Shown here: positions 7,645 to 16,518 of the stretch, one piece after another
How positions within the stretch are numbered: position 1 is the stretch's first letter
How the letters are laid out: each line of letters starts with the position of its first letter
Source of the DNA: Bacillota bacterium
Lineage (GTDB): Bacteria; Bacillota; Clostridia; Oscillospirales; Acutalibacteraceae
Reading direction: 5' to 3'
Length of the DNA: 64,000 bases
Assembly (NCBI GenBank): GCA_023458755.1
Contig: JAEWYE010000020.1
Span: forward strand, 1 to 64,000
Position numbers and translations under genes: made by a program
The notes under the pieces: model-generated
Database searches by the model: none
What the model was told of the DNA's origin: nothing
Seen by the model: only the letters and a program-made list of their open reading frames with translations

Positions 7645-8187
7645 GTGAAAGCCACAGGAATCGTAAGAAGAATTGATGATCTCGGAAGAGTTGTTATACC
7701 AAAAGAAATCAGACGTACGCTTCGTATCCGTGAGGGCGACCCTCTCGAAATTTTTACGGATACCGAGGGCGGAGTTATTTTTAAAAAATATTCGCCGGTG
7801 GGTGAAATGTCCGGCTTCGCCTCCCAATATGCGGAAGTATTGAGCAAAACAGCGAATTTTCCGGTGTTGGTGTGTGACAGTGACCACGTAATCGCGGCGG
7901 CGGGTGTTTCGCGCAAAGAGTATCTGGAGCGCAGAGTATCGCCGGAACTCGAGGAGTATATGCATGCGCGCCGCAATTTTGTCAGCCAAAAGCCCGGCAC
8001 AACGCCAATGCAGCCGGTAGAGGGAATGAATAAACCGGCAATCGTAGTTTACCCGATTATCGCGTCCAGTGATGTAACCGGAGCGGTTGTTTTGCTTGCG
8101 GGTGAAGAGGAAACACAGCCGACCGATACGGAAATCAAACTTACGCAGGCTGCCGCGGCCTTTTTGGGCAAGCAAATGGAAGAATAA
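7645..8187 (+). CDS. spoVT: Stage V sporulation transcription regulator SpoVT
   Basis: 180 residues. The first 45 residues are an AbrB-type swapped-hairpin DNA-binding domain (MKATGIVRRIDDLGRVVIPK onwards), very close to SpoVT; the rest is a GAF-like domain. In Bacillus SpoVT modulates sigma-G genes in the forespore, so this supports a spore-forming host. The start is GTG 7645. AGGAGG at 7629-7634 also serves an ATG at 7640 that opens a two-codon frame (ATG AAG TGA), whose stop overlaps the GTG. Monocistronic, with no convincing promoter seen in 7400-7630. Confidence 0.95.
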   Translation: MKATGIVRRIDDLGRVVIPKEIRRTLRIREGDPLEIFTDTEGGVIFKKYSPVGEMSGFASQYAEVLSKTANFPVLVCDSDHVIAAAGVSRKEYLERRVSPELEEYMHARRNFVSQKPGTTPMQPVEGMNKPAIVVYPIIASSDVTGAVVLLAGEEETQPTDTEIKLTQAAAAFLGKQMEE

Positions 8188-8250
8188 TTTTGTTGTGCAA
8201 AATTTCCCATAAATTCATGCGAAATGAATATCCTTTGGCAAAATTATTCC

Positions 8251-8279
8251 TTGCAAAACAGAGAATAGTATGATATGAT
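8251..8279 (+). promoter_or_regulatory. Promoter of the rimP-nusA-infB operon
   Basis: TTGCAA at 8251-8256, 17-base spacer, TATGAT at 8274-8279. Transcription should begin near 8286, about 67 bases before rimP. Confidence 0.65.
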
Positions 8280-8305
8280 ATACAAGTAATAGTATGAAGG
8301 ATGAA

Positions 8306-8332
8306 AGAGTGGGGTGACCCGCTCTTTTGTTT
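8306..8332 (+). terminator. Attenuator-like hairpin in the rimP leader
   Basis: AGAGTGGG (8306-8313) and CCCGCTCT (8318-8325) form an eight-base stem with a GTGA loop and one G-T pair, followed by TTTGTTTGT. It lies between the promoter and rimP, so it may terminate part of the transcripts and control the whole operon. Control by NusA or another factor is inference. Confidence 0.6.
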
Positions 8333-8352
8333 GTATTATGAGGTGAAAGTAT

Positions 8353-8850
8353 TTGGCTGCAAAAAAAAAGACCGGGAATACGGTGGAACTTGTTCGGAAA
8401 CTGGCACAGCCCATTGCGGAAAGTATGGGCCTCTCCATCTGGGACGTCCGTTTTTTAAAAGAGGGCGCCGAGTGGTATCTGCGTATTTTTATCGATAAGC
8501 CGGAGGGCGTTGGAATTGACGACTGCGAGGCCATGAGCCGCGCGATTAATGGCCCTCTTGACGAATTAGACCCAGTGGAGCAAAGCTACTGCCTGGAAGT
8601 TTGTTCCCCCGGTATTGACCGTGACCTTGTAAGGCCGGAGCATTTTGCGGCTTTTATCGGCTCAAGAATCGCGGTTAAGCTAATCCGCCCGCTTGAAAAC
8701 GGAAGGCGGGAGCTAACCGGAAAATTACATGACTACAGCAAGGATTCTGTCATTTCCCTTCAGACGGATGAGGGAGAAACTGTTTCCATAGCCAAAAAAG
8801 ACGCCTCATCGGTTCGGCTTGTGGATGACGATGATTTTGTGGAGGTATGA
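8353..8850 (+). CDS. rimP: Ribosome maturation factor RimP
   Basis: 165 residues, usual length. Cytoplasmic 30S assembly factor. The central LEVCSPGIDRDL (SPGxDR motif) is diagnostic, as is the N-terminal segment ending in YLRIFIDKPEGVGIDDCE. The start is TTG 8353 with GAGGTG about nine bases upstream; no ATG is suitable. First gene of the long translation operon and five bases from nusA, the classical order in Firmicutes. Confidence 0.96.
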   Translation: MAAKKKTGNTVELVRKLAQPIAESMGLSIWDVRFLKEGAEWYLRIFIDKPEGVGIDDCEAMSRAINGPLDELDPVEQSYCLEVCSPGIDRDLVRPEHFAAFIGSRIAVKLIRPLENGRRELTGKLHDYSKDSVISLQTDEGETVSIAKKDASSVRLVDDDDFVEV

Positions 8851-8854
8851 AGGA

Positions 8855-9916
8855 ATGAATAGCGAAGTTTTTGAGGCCCTGAATTTGTTGGAAAAAGAAA
8901 GAGGAATTCCGGTTGACTTTATGCTGGATAAAATTAAGAAGGCAATCGTCACCGCGTGCAAAAACAGTTACGGCAATGAAGACGCGGTTGTAAATATGGA
9001 TGCCGTTCGCGGTACTTTTGAAGTTTTTCTGCGTAAAACGGTAACCGAGGAACTGACCGATACCGGCAAAGAGATTTCCCTTGAAAAAGCACGCGAGATC
9101 GACGCGACTGCCAACTACGGCGACAAAGTCGGCGTTCAGCTGAACACCAAAGAATTCGGGCGCATTGCGGCGCAGACTGCCAGAAACATAATTCGTCAGG
9201 GCATTCGTGACGGTGAGCGCGGCCAGATGATGCAGGAGTTCCAAAGTAAGCATCAGGAACTGGTCAGCGCGCTGGTGGAACGCATTGATCCGCGTACAGG
9301 CGCGGCTACTCTCCGCATTGGCAAAGCCGAAGCGGTACTTCCAAAAACCGAGCAGGTAGGCGATGAGAACCTGACCGAGGGTGATCACATCAAGGTATAT
9401 GTGGTGGATGTAAAAGAAACCGAAAAAGGGCCGCGCGCCATGATCAGCCGCACACACCCGGATTTGGTAAAAAGACTGTTTGAAACCGAAGTGCCTGAAA
9501 TTTATGACGGCACCGTTGAAATAAAGGCGGTTTCCCGTGAAGCGGGCTCCCGCACCAAGCTTGCTGTGCTCAGCCATAACCCGGATGTGGACGCGGTCGG
9601 TGCATGCATCGGGTCACGCGGCGCACGTGTGAGCAACATTGTAAATGAACTGGGCGGCGAAAAAATCGATATTGTCGAGTACAGCGAGGATCCCACCAAG
9701 TTTATTGCTTCCGCTCTTTCACCCGCTGATGTCGTGTCGGTTATTGCTGCGGAGGACGGCTCCCGATCCTGCCGCGTTACCGTACCGGACAGTCAGCTTT
9801 CACTCGCTATCGGCAACAAAGGGCAGAACGCCCGCCTGGCGGCAAAGCTGACCGGCTGGAAAATCGACATAAAGCCGGAGAGCGGTTTCTTCGGTGAAGA
9901 AAAAACACAAGAATAA
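8855..9916 (+). CDS. nusA: Transcription termination/antitermination protein NusA
   Basis: 353 residues, the Gram-positive length without the extra C-terminal acidic repeats of E. coli. Order: N-terminal RNA-polymerase-binding domain, S1 domain (about 130-200), then two KH domains (GACIGSRGARVSNIVNEL and LAIGNKGQNARLAAKLTGWKIDI). Start ATG 8855 follows GGAGG by nine bases. It binds RNA polymerase and modulates pausing and termination. The following 100 bases before ylxR hold no visible signal. Confidence 0.97.
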   Translation: MNSEVFEALNLLEKERGIPVDFMLDKIKKAIVTACKNSYGNEDAVVNMDAVRGTFEVFLRKTVTEELTDTGKEISLEKAREIDATANYGDKVGVQLNTKEFGRIAAQTARNIIRQGIRDGERGQMMQEFQSKHQELVSALVERIDPRTGAATLRIGKAEAVLPKTEQVGDENLTEGDHIKVYVVDVKETEKGPRAMISRTHPDLVKRLFETEVPEIYDGTVEIKAVSREAGSRTKLAVLSHNPDVDAVGACIGSRGARVSNIVNELGGEKIDIVEYSEDPTKFIASALSPADVVSVIAAEDGSRSCRVTVPDSQLSLAIGNKGQNARLAAKLTGWKIDIKPESGFFGEEKTQE

Positions 9917-10019
9917 TTCGCTTTTTGTTCTTTCTGTGCGTAACGGCAACGAAGAACTCGGAGCTGATTGGATTATTATGTAATTTGTAATTCTGTAATT
10001 GTAAAGGCGGTATGGTTGT

Positions 10020-10322
10020 ATGCATGAAAAACGCGTTCCTATGCGCATGTGCGCAGGCTGCGGGGAGATGAAATCCAAAAAAGAGCTCGTAAGAGTGGTA
10101 AAAGCTCCCGACCAAAAGGACGAAAACGGCATTGTGGTCGTGCAGGGCGGGGTTTCGTTGGATTTAAGCGGACGAAAACCGGGACGTGGTGCTTATGTGT
10201 GCAAAAACATTATCTGCCTAAAGGCAGCGCGAAAAGCCAGAAGATTTGAAAAAGCCTTCTCCTGTCAAATTCCCGCTGAGGTTTATGACCAAATGGAGGA
10301 GGAGATCAGCCAAAATGAATAA
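10020..10322 (+). CDS. rnpM: YlxR/RnpM family RNA-binding protein
   Basis: 100 residues. The CAGCGEMKSKKELVRVV start, the LDLSGRKPGRGAYVC core and the arginine-rich segment that follows are the YlxR (DUF448) signature. Members bind RNA, and one has been reported to bind RNase P. AAGGCGG stands about nine bases before the ATG. It overlaps the next gene by eight bases, the standard nusA-ylxR-ylxQ-infB arrangement. Confidence 0.93.
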   Translation: MHEKRVPMRMCAGCGEMKSKKELVRVVKAPDQKDENGIVVVQGGVSLDLSGRKPGRGAYVCKNIICLKAARKARRFEKAFSCQIPAEVYDQMEEEISQNE

Positions 10323-10650
10323 GCTACTTTCGTTAATGGGCATTGCGCGGCGCGCCGGAAGGCTTTCGCTGGGCAATGATGCCGCGGTGGATTCCGTAAG
10401 GCAGGGCGAGGCAAGGCTTGTAATTCTCGCAAGCGATTTGTCACCCCGAACAGCCGGGGGAATTCGGAACGCGGCAGAACAGGAAGAGGTTGCGGTCGTG
10501 CAAATCGGCGCAACTATGGACGAAATCAGCATGGCGCTTGGCAAACGAACCGGCATAGTTGCGGTGAATGATGCCGGCTTTGCCAAGAAAATGTACGCGC
10601 TCTATACAGATTATGCAAATGCAACGAATGAGGAGGAACATACAATATGA
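10315..10650 (+). CDS. ylxQ: L7Ae-type ribosomal-like protein YlxQ
   Basis: 111 residues. MGIARRAGRLSLGNDAAVDSV and VVQIGATMDEISMALGKRTGIVAV fit the L7Ae/L30e/S12e fold, a kink-turn RNA binder encoded between ylxR and infB in most Firmicutes. Start ATG 10315 is inside the end of ylxR, with GGAGGAGA upstream. It overlaps infB by four bases (ATGA), so translation is coupled. Confidence 0.92.
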   Translation: MNKLLSLMGIARRAGRLSLGNDAAVDSVRQGEARLVILASDLSPRTAGGIRNAAEQEEVAVVQIGATMDEISMALGKRTGIVAVNDAGFAKKMYALYTDYANATNEEEHTI

Positions 10651-13115
10651 TGATTAAATACAGAGTTCACGAGGTTGCCAAGGATTTAAATATACCAAAC
10701 AAAGACGTTATTGATATGCTGCAAAAATACTGCAACGAAACGAAAAAGCATATGACCGCCTTGACGGAAGACGAACTGGATTTGGTTTTCGAGAGCTTTA
10801 CGCAGAAGCATAGCGCGGAAAGCCTGGACGCTTATTTTGCCGACAACGCACAGACAGAAGCGGTTGTTGTGGAGGAAGAGAAACCGGACGTTATAATCGA
10901 AGCAGCTCCGGCACCGGCGCCGACTCCCACGCCAGCGCCAGTTATTCCGGCTCCGGCCGCACCTGCTGCTCCGGCACCCCGCAAAGCGGTAAAACCGGGC
11001 AAAATTACGCCGGTTCGTCCAAAGCCAACCCAGCAGCCTGCACCACAGCAGGCCGCGCAGGTTAAAAAGCCTCCGGTGGCTCCCAGACCGCAGCAAAATA
11101 CGGCTGCTTCAGATGATTCCGACAGCAATGTCGTGAAAAAGCCTACCGGCAGAATTGTTGATACCCGTTCCTCCCACGTGGATATGGAACGCTACAATGA
11201 AAAATATGACCGCCTTGCATCTGAGAAAGTTAAGACCGAAAACACGGTGCAAAAGCAAAAGCTCACCCAACGCAGCAGCCAGTACCGCGGTAAGCCGCGC
11301 AATTCCCGTAAGGAAACCGAGAGCGAGCGTCTGCGGCGTATCGCGCAGGAGCGCAAACAGAAACAAATGACCATTACCGTGCCGGAAGAGATTACGGTAA
11401 ACGAACTTGCTCTGCGCTTAAAGGCAACGGCAGCCGAAGTAATCAAAAAGTTGATGGTATTGGGTGTATTTGCTTCGTTGAACGATGTAATAGATTTCGA
11501 TACCGCCTCTCTGGTTGCCATGGAGTTCCACGCAAAGGTGGAAAAAGAGGTTGTTGTTACCATAGAAGAACGAATCATTGATGACAGTGAAGATGTGGAT
11601 GACAATCTGGTGACACGTGCGCCTGTCGTGGTTGTTATGGGTCACGTTGACCACGGAAAGACCTCTTTGCTGGATGCCATTCGCCACGCGAATGTTACCT
11701 CGACGGAAGCTGGCGGAATTACGCAGCACATCGGCGCGTACCGCGTTCCGGTCGGCGACCGGAAAATCACATTTTTGGATACCCCGGGCCATGCCGCGTT
11801 TACTACCATGCGTGCCCGCGGTGCGCAGGTTACGGATATTGCTGTGTTGGTTGTGGCGGCTGATGACGGTATTATGCCGCAAACGATTGAGGCAATCCAT
11901 CACGCAAAAGCTGCCAATGTTTCCATTATTGTTGCGATCAACAAGATGGATAAACCGGGCGCAAATCCGGATTTAGTCAAGCAGCAGCTTACCGAATATG
12001 AGCTTGTTCCGGAAGAATGGGGCGGCGATACACCGTGCATTCCGGTTTCCGCTGTTACAAAGCAGGGCATTAAAGACCTGTTGGAAATGATTGTTCTGGT
12101 TGCTGATATGAAAGAATTGAAAGCGAATCCGGACAGAGCGGCGAAGGGAACTGTTATTGAAGCAAGACTGGATAAAGGCCGCGGCCCGATTGCGACCGTT
12201 CTGGTACAAAACGGCACCCTGCGTATCGGCGACATTATCGTTGCGGGCACCAGCGTAGGACGTGTGCGCGCCATGACGGACGACAAGGGCAATAAAGTCG
12301 AAGAGGCGGGCCCGTCTGTTCCGGTTGAGATTACCGGTCTGGATGATGTGCCGACCGGCGGCGATGTTTTCAACGCTGTTTCTGATGAGCGTTTGGCTCG
12401 TGAACTGGTGGAACAGCGCCGCAACGAACAGAAGGAAGAGCAGTTTAACGCGCAGACCAAGGTTACACTTGACAATCTGTTTGACCAAATGCAGCTCAGC
12501 GACATGAAAGAACTGCAGCTGATTATTAAAGCTGATGTGCAGGGTTCCGCAGAGGCGGTATGCCAGTCTCTCTCCAAGCTGAGCAACGAAGAAGTACGCG
12601 TGAATATCATTCACAGCGGAGTTGGTGCCATTAACGAAACGGATGTTGTGCTGGCAAGCGCTTCCAATGCTATTATTGTTGGCTTCAATGTCCGCCCGGA
12701 TCCGATCGCGGAAGAAAACGCCAAGCGCGAGGGCATTGATATTCGTTTGTACCGCGTTATTTACAACTGCATTGAAGAAATCGAAGCTGCCATGAAGGGC
12801 ATGCTTGCGCCGAAATTCCGCGAAGTGCAGCTTGGCCGCGCGGAGTGCCGCGAAGTTTACAAAATTACCAATGTGGGCACCATTGTGGGCTCACATATCA
12901 CCTCCGGCAAGGTTACCCGCAACGCGCAAATCCGCGTGGTGCGTGACGGTATCGTGCTTGCTGAGGATAAGATTTCCTCTTTGCGCCGCTTTAAAGACGA
13001 CGTGAAAGAAGTTGCTGACGGCTATGACTGCGGTATCGGTTTGGAGCATTTCAACGATGTCAAAGTCGGCGACATTCTGGAAGCATTTATCATGGAAGAA
13101 TATAAGGAAGCATGA
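10647..13115 (+). CDS. infB: Translation initiation factor IF-2
   Basis: 822 residues. An N-terminal IF2-N helix domain, a Pro/Ala-rich linker (about residues 85-150) and a second IF2-N segment near 245 precede the GTPase. GHVDHGKT (G1) is at residues 332-339, DTPGHAAF (G3) and NKMDKP (G4) follow, then the beta-barrel and the fMet-tRNA-binding C-terminal domains. It places initiator tRNA on the 30S subunit. The long low-complexity linker is normal for clostridia. Start ATG 10647, with GAGGAGG ten bases upstream. Confidence 0.98.
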   Translation: MMIKYRVHEVAKDLNIPNKDVIDMLQKYCNETKKHMTALTEDELDLVFESFTQKHSAESLDAYFADNAQTEAVVVEEEKPDVIIEAAPAPAPTPTPAPVIPAPAAPAAPAPRKAVKPGKITPVRPKPTQQPAPQQAAQVKKPPVAPRPQQNTAASDDSDSNVVKKPTGRIVDTRSSHVDMERYNEKYDRLASEKVKTENTVQKQKLTQRSSQYRGKPRNSRKETESERLRRIAQERKQKQMTITVPEEITVNELALRLKATAAEVIKKLMVLGVFASLNDVIDFDTASLVAMEFHAKVEKEVVVTIEERIIDDSEDVDDNLVTRAPVVVVMGHVDHGKTSLLDAIRHANVTSTEAGGITQHIGAYRVPVGDRKITFLDTPGHAAFTTMRARGAQVTDIAVLVVAADDGIMPQTIEAIHHAKAANVSIIVAINKMDKPGANPDLVKQQLTEYELVPEEWGGDTPCIPVSAVTKQGIKDLLEMIVLVADMKELKANPDRAAKGTVIEARLDKGRGPIATVLVQNGTLRIGDIIVAGTSVGRVRAMTDDKGNKVEEAGPSVPVEITGLDDVPTGGDVFNAVSDERLARELVEQRRNEQKEEQFNAQTKVTLDNLFDQMQLSDMKELQLIIKADVQGSAEAVCQSLSKLSNEEVRVNIIHSGVGAINETDVVLASASNAIIVGFNVRPDPIAEENAKREGIDIRLYRVIYNCIEEIEAAMKGMLAPKFREVQLGRAECREVYKITNVGTIVGSHITSGKVTRNAQIRVVRDGIVLAEDKISSLRRFKDDVKEVADGYDCGIGLEHFNDVKVGDILEAFIMEEYKEA

Positions 13116-13193
13116 TCTTTCGGCAATTGTGAATAGGAAACCGCGAATCGCAAATAATGAAAGCGGCGGGATTCTCTTTCCTTGCTGAATTGG

Positions 13194-13251
13194 ATGCCCC
13201 TATCCTCCCGATTACTTTGCGGGAAAACTGCTTCGGCGGTTAAGGGGGCAT
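13194..13251 (+). promoter_or_regulatory. Possible three-way-junction RNA leader of rbfA
   Basis: ATGCCCCT (13194-13201) pairs with AGGGGGCAT near 13243-13251 and encloses two smaller hairpins: CCCG/CGGG, and AACTGC-TTCG-GCGGTT with a stable UUCG loop. The structure ends two bases before the rbfA Shine-Dalgarno site. It may be a processing site or a translational control element; I do not know a named family for it. Confidence 0.4.
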
Positions 13252-13271
13252 AACGGAGGATTCAAAAAAAT

Positions 13272-13634
13272 ATGGCAAGTCATAGAATCGATCGGACAAC
13301 CGAAGACATTAAGCGTGAGCTGACCGCGATTTTTCGCGAGTTGAAAGACCCTCGTGTACAGGGCTTAATCAGCGTTGTTCGGGTTGAAGTTACAAGCGAT
13401 CTTTCTTTCTGTACGGTTTATATCAGCGCTATGGGCGGCATGGAACAGGCAAAAACGGCGGTGACCGGGTTGAAGTCCGCGGCCGGTTTTATCCGCCATG
13501 AAATGGGCAGCCGGTTAAAGCTGCGCCATGTGCCGGATTTGGTTTTTAAGGCAACCGATTCTATTGAGTACAGCGCGAATATTTCCCGTTTACTGAATGA
13601 TTTAAGGAGTAATGAGGATGATAAGCCTGAATGA
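13272..13634 (+). CDS. rbfA: 30S ribosome-binding factor RbfA
   Basis: 120 residues. KH-like 16S maturation factor. RTTEDIKRELTAIFRELKDPRVQGLISVVRVEV and LRHVPDLVFKATDSIEY contain the family signatures. CGGAGG lies upstream of the ATG. It overlaps nrnA at the 3' end and belongs to the same operon as infB, separated by about 156 bases containing a structured leader. Confidence 0.95.
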   Translation: MASHRIDRTTEDIKRELTAIFRELKDPRVQGLISVVRVEVTSDLSFCTVYISAMGGMEQAKTAVTGLKSAAGFIRHEMGSRLKLRHVPDLVFKATDSIEYSANISRLLNDLRSNEDDKPE

Positions 13635-14580
13635 GGCGGCAGAGCAGTTAAAGGCAGCCGATGATATTCTGGTTTTGAGCCATCAGTTCCCGGACGGTGA
13701 CACGCTCGGCTCAAATGCCGCACTTTGCCGCGCTCTGCAAAAACTGGGCAAACGGGTTCGGTTTGCGTGCAGTGATGAAGTGAGCAAAAAATTTGCTTAT
13801 TTATTTGACGGCATGGCATTTGAGAGCTTTGAACCGAAATTTGTTGTAAGTGTGGATATTGCGGATGTGCAGCTTTTCGGTGATGGGATTGCTTCCTATG
13901 CCGATCAGGTGGATCTGTGTATTGACCACCATAAATCCAACGCAAATTTTGCGAAGATGTCTTATGTGGACAGCACTGCTTCCGCTACCTGTGAAATACT
14001 CTATGATTTAATTCATCTGCTGGGTGTAAATCTGGACAGCGCAATGGCAGACTGTATTTACACCGGTATCGCAACCGATACCGGCTGTTTCAAATACCTC
14101 AATGTAACCCCGCGCACCTTTCGTATAGCGGCGGAATTGATGGAAATCGGCATTCATGCCGTCGATATCAACCGCACCATGTTTGACACGAAAAGCCTGG
14201 CGCGTCTTGAATTGGAGCGGCGTGTCATTGAATCGCTTTCTTTTCATTTGGATGGCCGTTGTGCGGTGAGTGAGATCACGCAGAAAATGATTCGGGAAAC
14301 CGGCGCTACAGATGACGACGTGGATGGGATTTCCGGTATTCCGCGCCAGATTGAGGGTGTACTGATCGGTATTTCCATACGGGAAAAGCAGGACGGAGCC
14401 TATAAAATTTCGGTGCGCAGCCATTCTTCCATCGACGCTTCCGCTGTTTGTGCGAAGTTCGGCGGCGGGGGTCACCGTGGAGCGGCGGGCTGTACCATAC
14501 AGGAACCGCTTGCTGTAGTCAAGAGAAAACTTGTACAAGCCGCAAGTGAGGAATACGCAAAAATCCCCGCGAATGGGTAA
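13618..14580 (+). CDS. nrnA: DHH-family oligoribonuclease / pAp phosphatase NrnA
   Basis: 320 residues. DHH domain with HQFPDGDTLGS and the DHH triad at residues 103-105 (CIDHHKSN), then a DHHA1 domain with GGGGHRGAAG. NrnA degrades short RNA oligomers and dephosphorylates 3'-phosphoadenosine 5'-phosphate, and commonly stands between rbfA and truB. ATG 13618 was chosen over 13612 because AAGGAG then has eight-base spacing; translation begins inside the end of rbfA. Confidence 0.94.
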   Translation: MISLNEAAEQLKAADDILVLSHQFPDGDTLGSNAALCRALQKLGKRVRFACSDEVSKKFAYLFDGMAFESFEPKFVVSVDIADVQLFGDGIASYADQVDLCIDHHKSNANFAKMSYVDSTASATCEILYDLIHLLGVNLDSAMADCIYTGIATDTGCFKYLNVTPRTFRIAAELMEIGIHAVDINRTMFDTKSLARLELERRVIESLSFHLDGRCAVSEITQKMIRETGATDDDVDGISGIPRQIEGVLIGISIREKQDGAYKISVRSHSSIDASAVCAKFGGGGHRGAAGCTIQEPLAVVKRKLVQAASEEYAKIPANG

Positions 14581-14599
14581 AGGGGGAGAATAAGTCTTT

Positions 14600-15508
14600 A
14601 TGAACGGAGTTTTAATTATCGATAAGCCGCAGGACTTCACCTCCTTTGACGTGGTGGCAGTCATGCGGCGTCTTTGTCAGGAGAGGAAAATCGGGCATAC
14701 CGGAACGCTCGACCCTATGGCAACCGGTGTTTTGCCGCTGCTTTTGGGCAAAGCAACCCGCGCGGCTTCTTTGCTGGAAGATACGGACAAAGAATATATT
14801 GCCGGATTTCAGTTCGGTGTTGAGACCGATACACAAGACAGCACCGGGAAAGTGATGCGGCAAAGTAAAACAAAGGCGACCAAAGAGCAGCTTTTAGCGA
14901 TATTGCCGCAGTTTACTGGTGATATTATGCAAGTGCCGCCAATGTATTCAGCAGTTTCCAAAGACGGACAGAGACTTTATAAGTTAGCGCGGCAGGGTAT
15001 TGAAATAGAGCGCGATAGCCGTCCGATTACAATCGAAAAGCTGATAGTAAATGAATTTGACGAAACCACCCAAACGGGCAGCCTTACGGTTAGCTGTTCG
15101 AAAGGGACTTATATACGAACACTGTGCGCGGATATCGGTATCGCACTGCAAAGCTTCGGTATTATGACCAGTCTTCGCCGCACACGGGCGGCAGGATTTT
15201 CGCTTTCGGATTCCGTTTCATTAGAGGAAGCAAGGCGGCTTTCTGCAGAGGGCACTTTGGAGCAGAAAGTTTTGCCGGTCGAAAGGCTGTTTGAGACGTA
15301 TGAAGCGCTTGCGGTTACTACGGCGCAGGCGGCACGTTTTTGCAACGGCGGCGGCCTTAGTCTTGAACGCACGGGATTGCTCCAACAGCAAAAAACTGAT
15401 TGTAACATTGTGCGTGTTTATTCACCGGATCGAATCTTTTTGGGGTTAGCAAAAGTTAATCTTGAAAAGGCAGAGTTAGGTATTTTGAAATTGTTTTGCG
15501 GACAGTAA
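14600..15508 (+). CDS. truB: tRNA pseudouridine-55 synthase TruB
   Basis: 302 residues. Catalytic motif HTGTLDPMATGVLPL, with the nucleophilic Asp at residue 38, and the YTAVSK-like segment (PPMYSAVSKDG) confirm TruB, which modifies U55 in the T-loop of tRNAs. A C-terminal PUA-like extension is present. GGGGGAG precedes the ATG by about 11 bases. In the rbfA-nrnA-truB-ribF order usual in Firmicutes. Confidence 0.97.
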   Translation: MNGVLIIDKPQDFTSFDVVAVMRRLCQERKIGHTGTLDPMATGVLPLLLGKATRAASLLEDTDKEYIAGFQFGVETDTQDSTGKVMRQSKTKATKEQLLAILPQFTGDIMQVPPMYSAVSKDGQRLYKLARQGIEIERDSRPITIEKLIVNEFDETTQTGSLTVSCSKGTYIRTLCADIGIALQSFGIMTSLRRTRAAGFSLSDSVSLEEARRLSAEGTLEQKVLPVERLFETYEALAVTTAQAARFCNGGGLSLERTGLLQQQKTDCNIVRVYSPDRIFLGLAKVNLEKAELGILKLFCGQ

Positions 15509-15543
15509 GAAAACCTCTCCGTAAACAGAATTTCGGAAAGGCA

Positions 15544-16467
15544 ATGAGAGTTACCATGACAGTCTATCACGAATTAACACCCGGCACGGTACCGTCGGCA
15601 GTAGCCTTGGGCAGCTTTGACGGCATACATATCGGCCATCAGGCGGTCATTAGCGGAGCGCTGGAGGGCGAAGCTAAAGGGCTGATTCCTACCGTTTTCA
15701 CGTTTGAGGCAAGTCCGCTTGCGGAGCTGGACGGGAATCCTGCCGCGGAACTGATGACAAACGAACAGAAAATAAAGTTTATGGAAACGCTGGGTATCCG
15801 GCAGATTTATATGTTGCCGTTTTCCTCTGTGATGAATTTATCAGCACAGGAATTCGTAGACGAAGTGCTCGTGAAAATTTGCCGTTCAAAAAAAGTATGC
15901 TGCGGGTTTAATTTTCACTTTGGTCATGGCGGAAAAGCGGATGGGGAAACCCTAAAAAAGCTGTGTGCCGAGGCCGGAATAGAAGCAGAAATCATACCGG
16001 CTGTAATGGCTGGGGATGAGCCGGTGAGTTCCACACGAATCCGTGCGCTGATTGCGGCGGGAGAGGTGCGAAAAGCAGCGCAACTGCTGGGCAGGCCGTT
16101 CGGGTTTGATTTTACCGTGGTACGCGGACGGCAGCTCGGCAGAAAGTTAGGGGCGCCTACTATTAATCAGCCGTTTCCGAAGGGGTTTATCCTGCCGAGG
16201 TTCGGTGTATATGCTTCCCATGTGTATGTGGACGGCAGGCGGTATTATGGTGTGACCAACGTGGGGGTAAAGCCTACAGTCGGTTCGGACTGTGCGCTCG
16301 CCGAAACTTGGATTCCCGATTTCAGCGGCGATTTGTACGACCAAAATATACAGGTCGATTTACTGGAGTTTGTCCGTCCCGAAAAGAAGTTTGATGATAT
16401 TTCACAGCTTCGCGATGAAATCTTTCGCAACAAAGAAAGCGCGAAGAATATAGCAAACCATAAATAG
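15544..16467 (+). CDS. ribF: Bifunctional riboflavin kinase / FAD synthetase
   Basis: 308 residues. The N-terminal FAD-synthetase nucleotidyltransferase shows GSFDGIHIGH and STRIRALIAAG. The C-terminal riboflavin kinase shows GRKLGAPTIN, followed by the YGVTNVGVKPTVG loop. Makes FMN and FAD from riboflavin and ATP. The start could be ATG 15544 (GGAAAGG very close) or ATG 15556 (GAGAG five bases upstream). Last gene of the rbfA-ribF group, followed by a terminator. Confidence 0.95.
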   Translation: MRVTMTVYHELTPGTVPSAVALGSFDGIHIGHQAVISGALEGEAKGLIPTVFTFEASPLAELDGNPAAELMTNEQKIKFMETLGIRQIYMLPFSSVMNLSAQEFVDEVLVKICRSKKVCCGFNFHFGHGGKADGETLKKLCAEAGIEAEIIPAVMAGDEPVSSTRIRALIAAGEVRKAAQLLGRPFGFDFTVVRGRQLGRKLGAPTINQPFPKGFILPRFGVYASHVYVDGRRYYGVTNVGVKPTVGSDCALAETWIPDFSGDLYDQNIQVDLLEFVRPEKKFDDISQLRDEIFRNKESAKNIANHK

Positions 16468-16481
16468 AAATGGATACAACA

Positions 16482-16517
16482 AAGCGGCTGTAACGGATTG
16501 GTTGCAGCCGCTTAAAT
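16482..16517. terminator. Bidirectional terminator after ribF
   Basis: AAGCGGCTGTAAC (16482-16494) pairs with GTTGCAGCCGCTT (16501-16513), with one G-T pair, then AAATTTT. It separates ribF from the convergent membrane-protein gene. Confidence 0.85.
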
Positions 16518-16518
16518 T

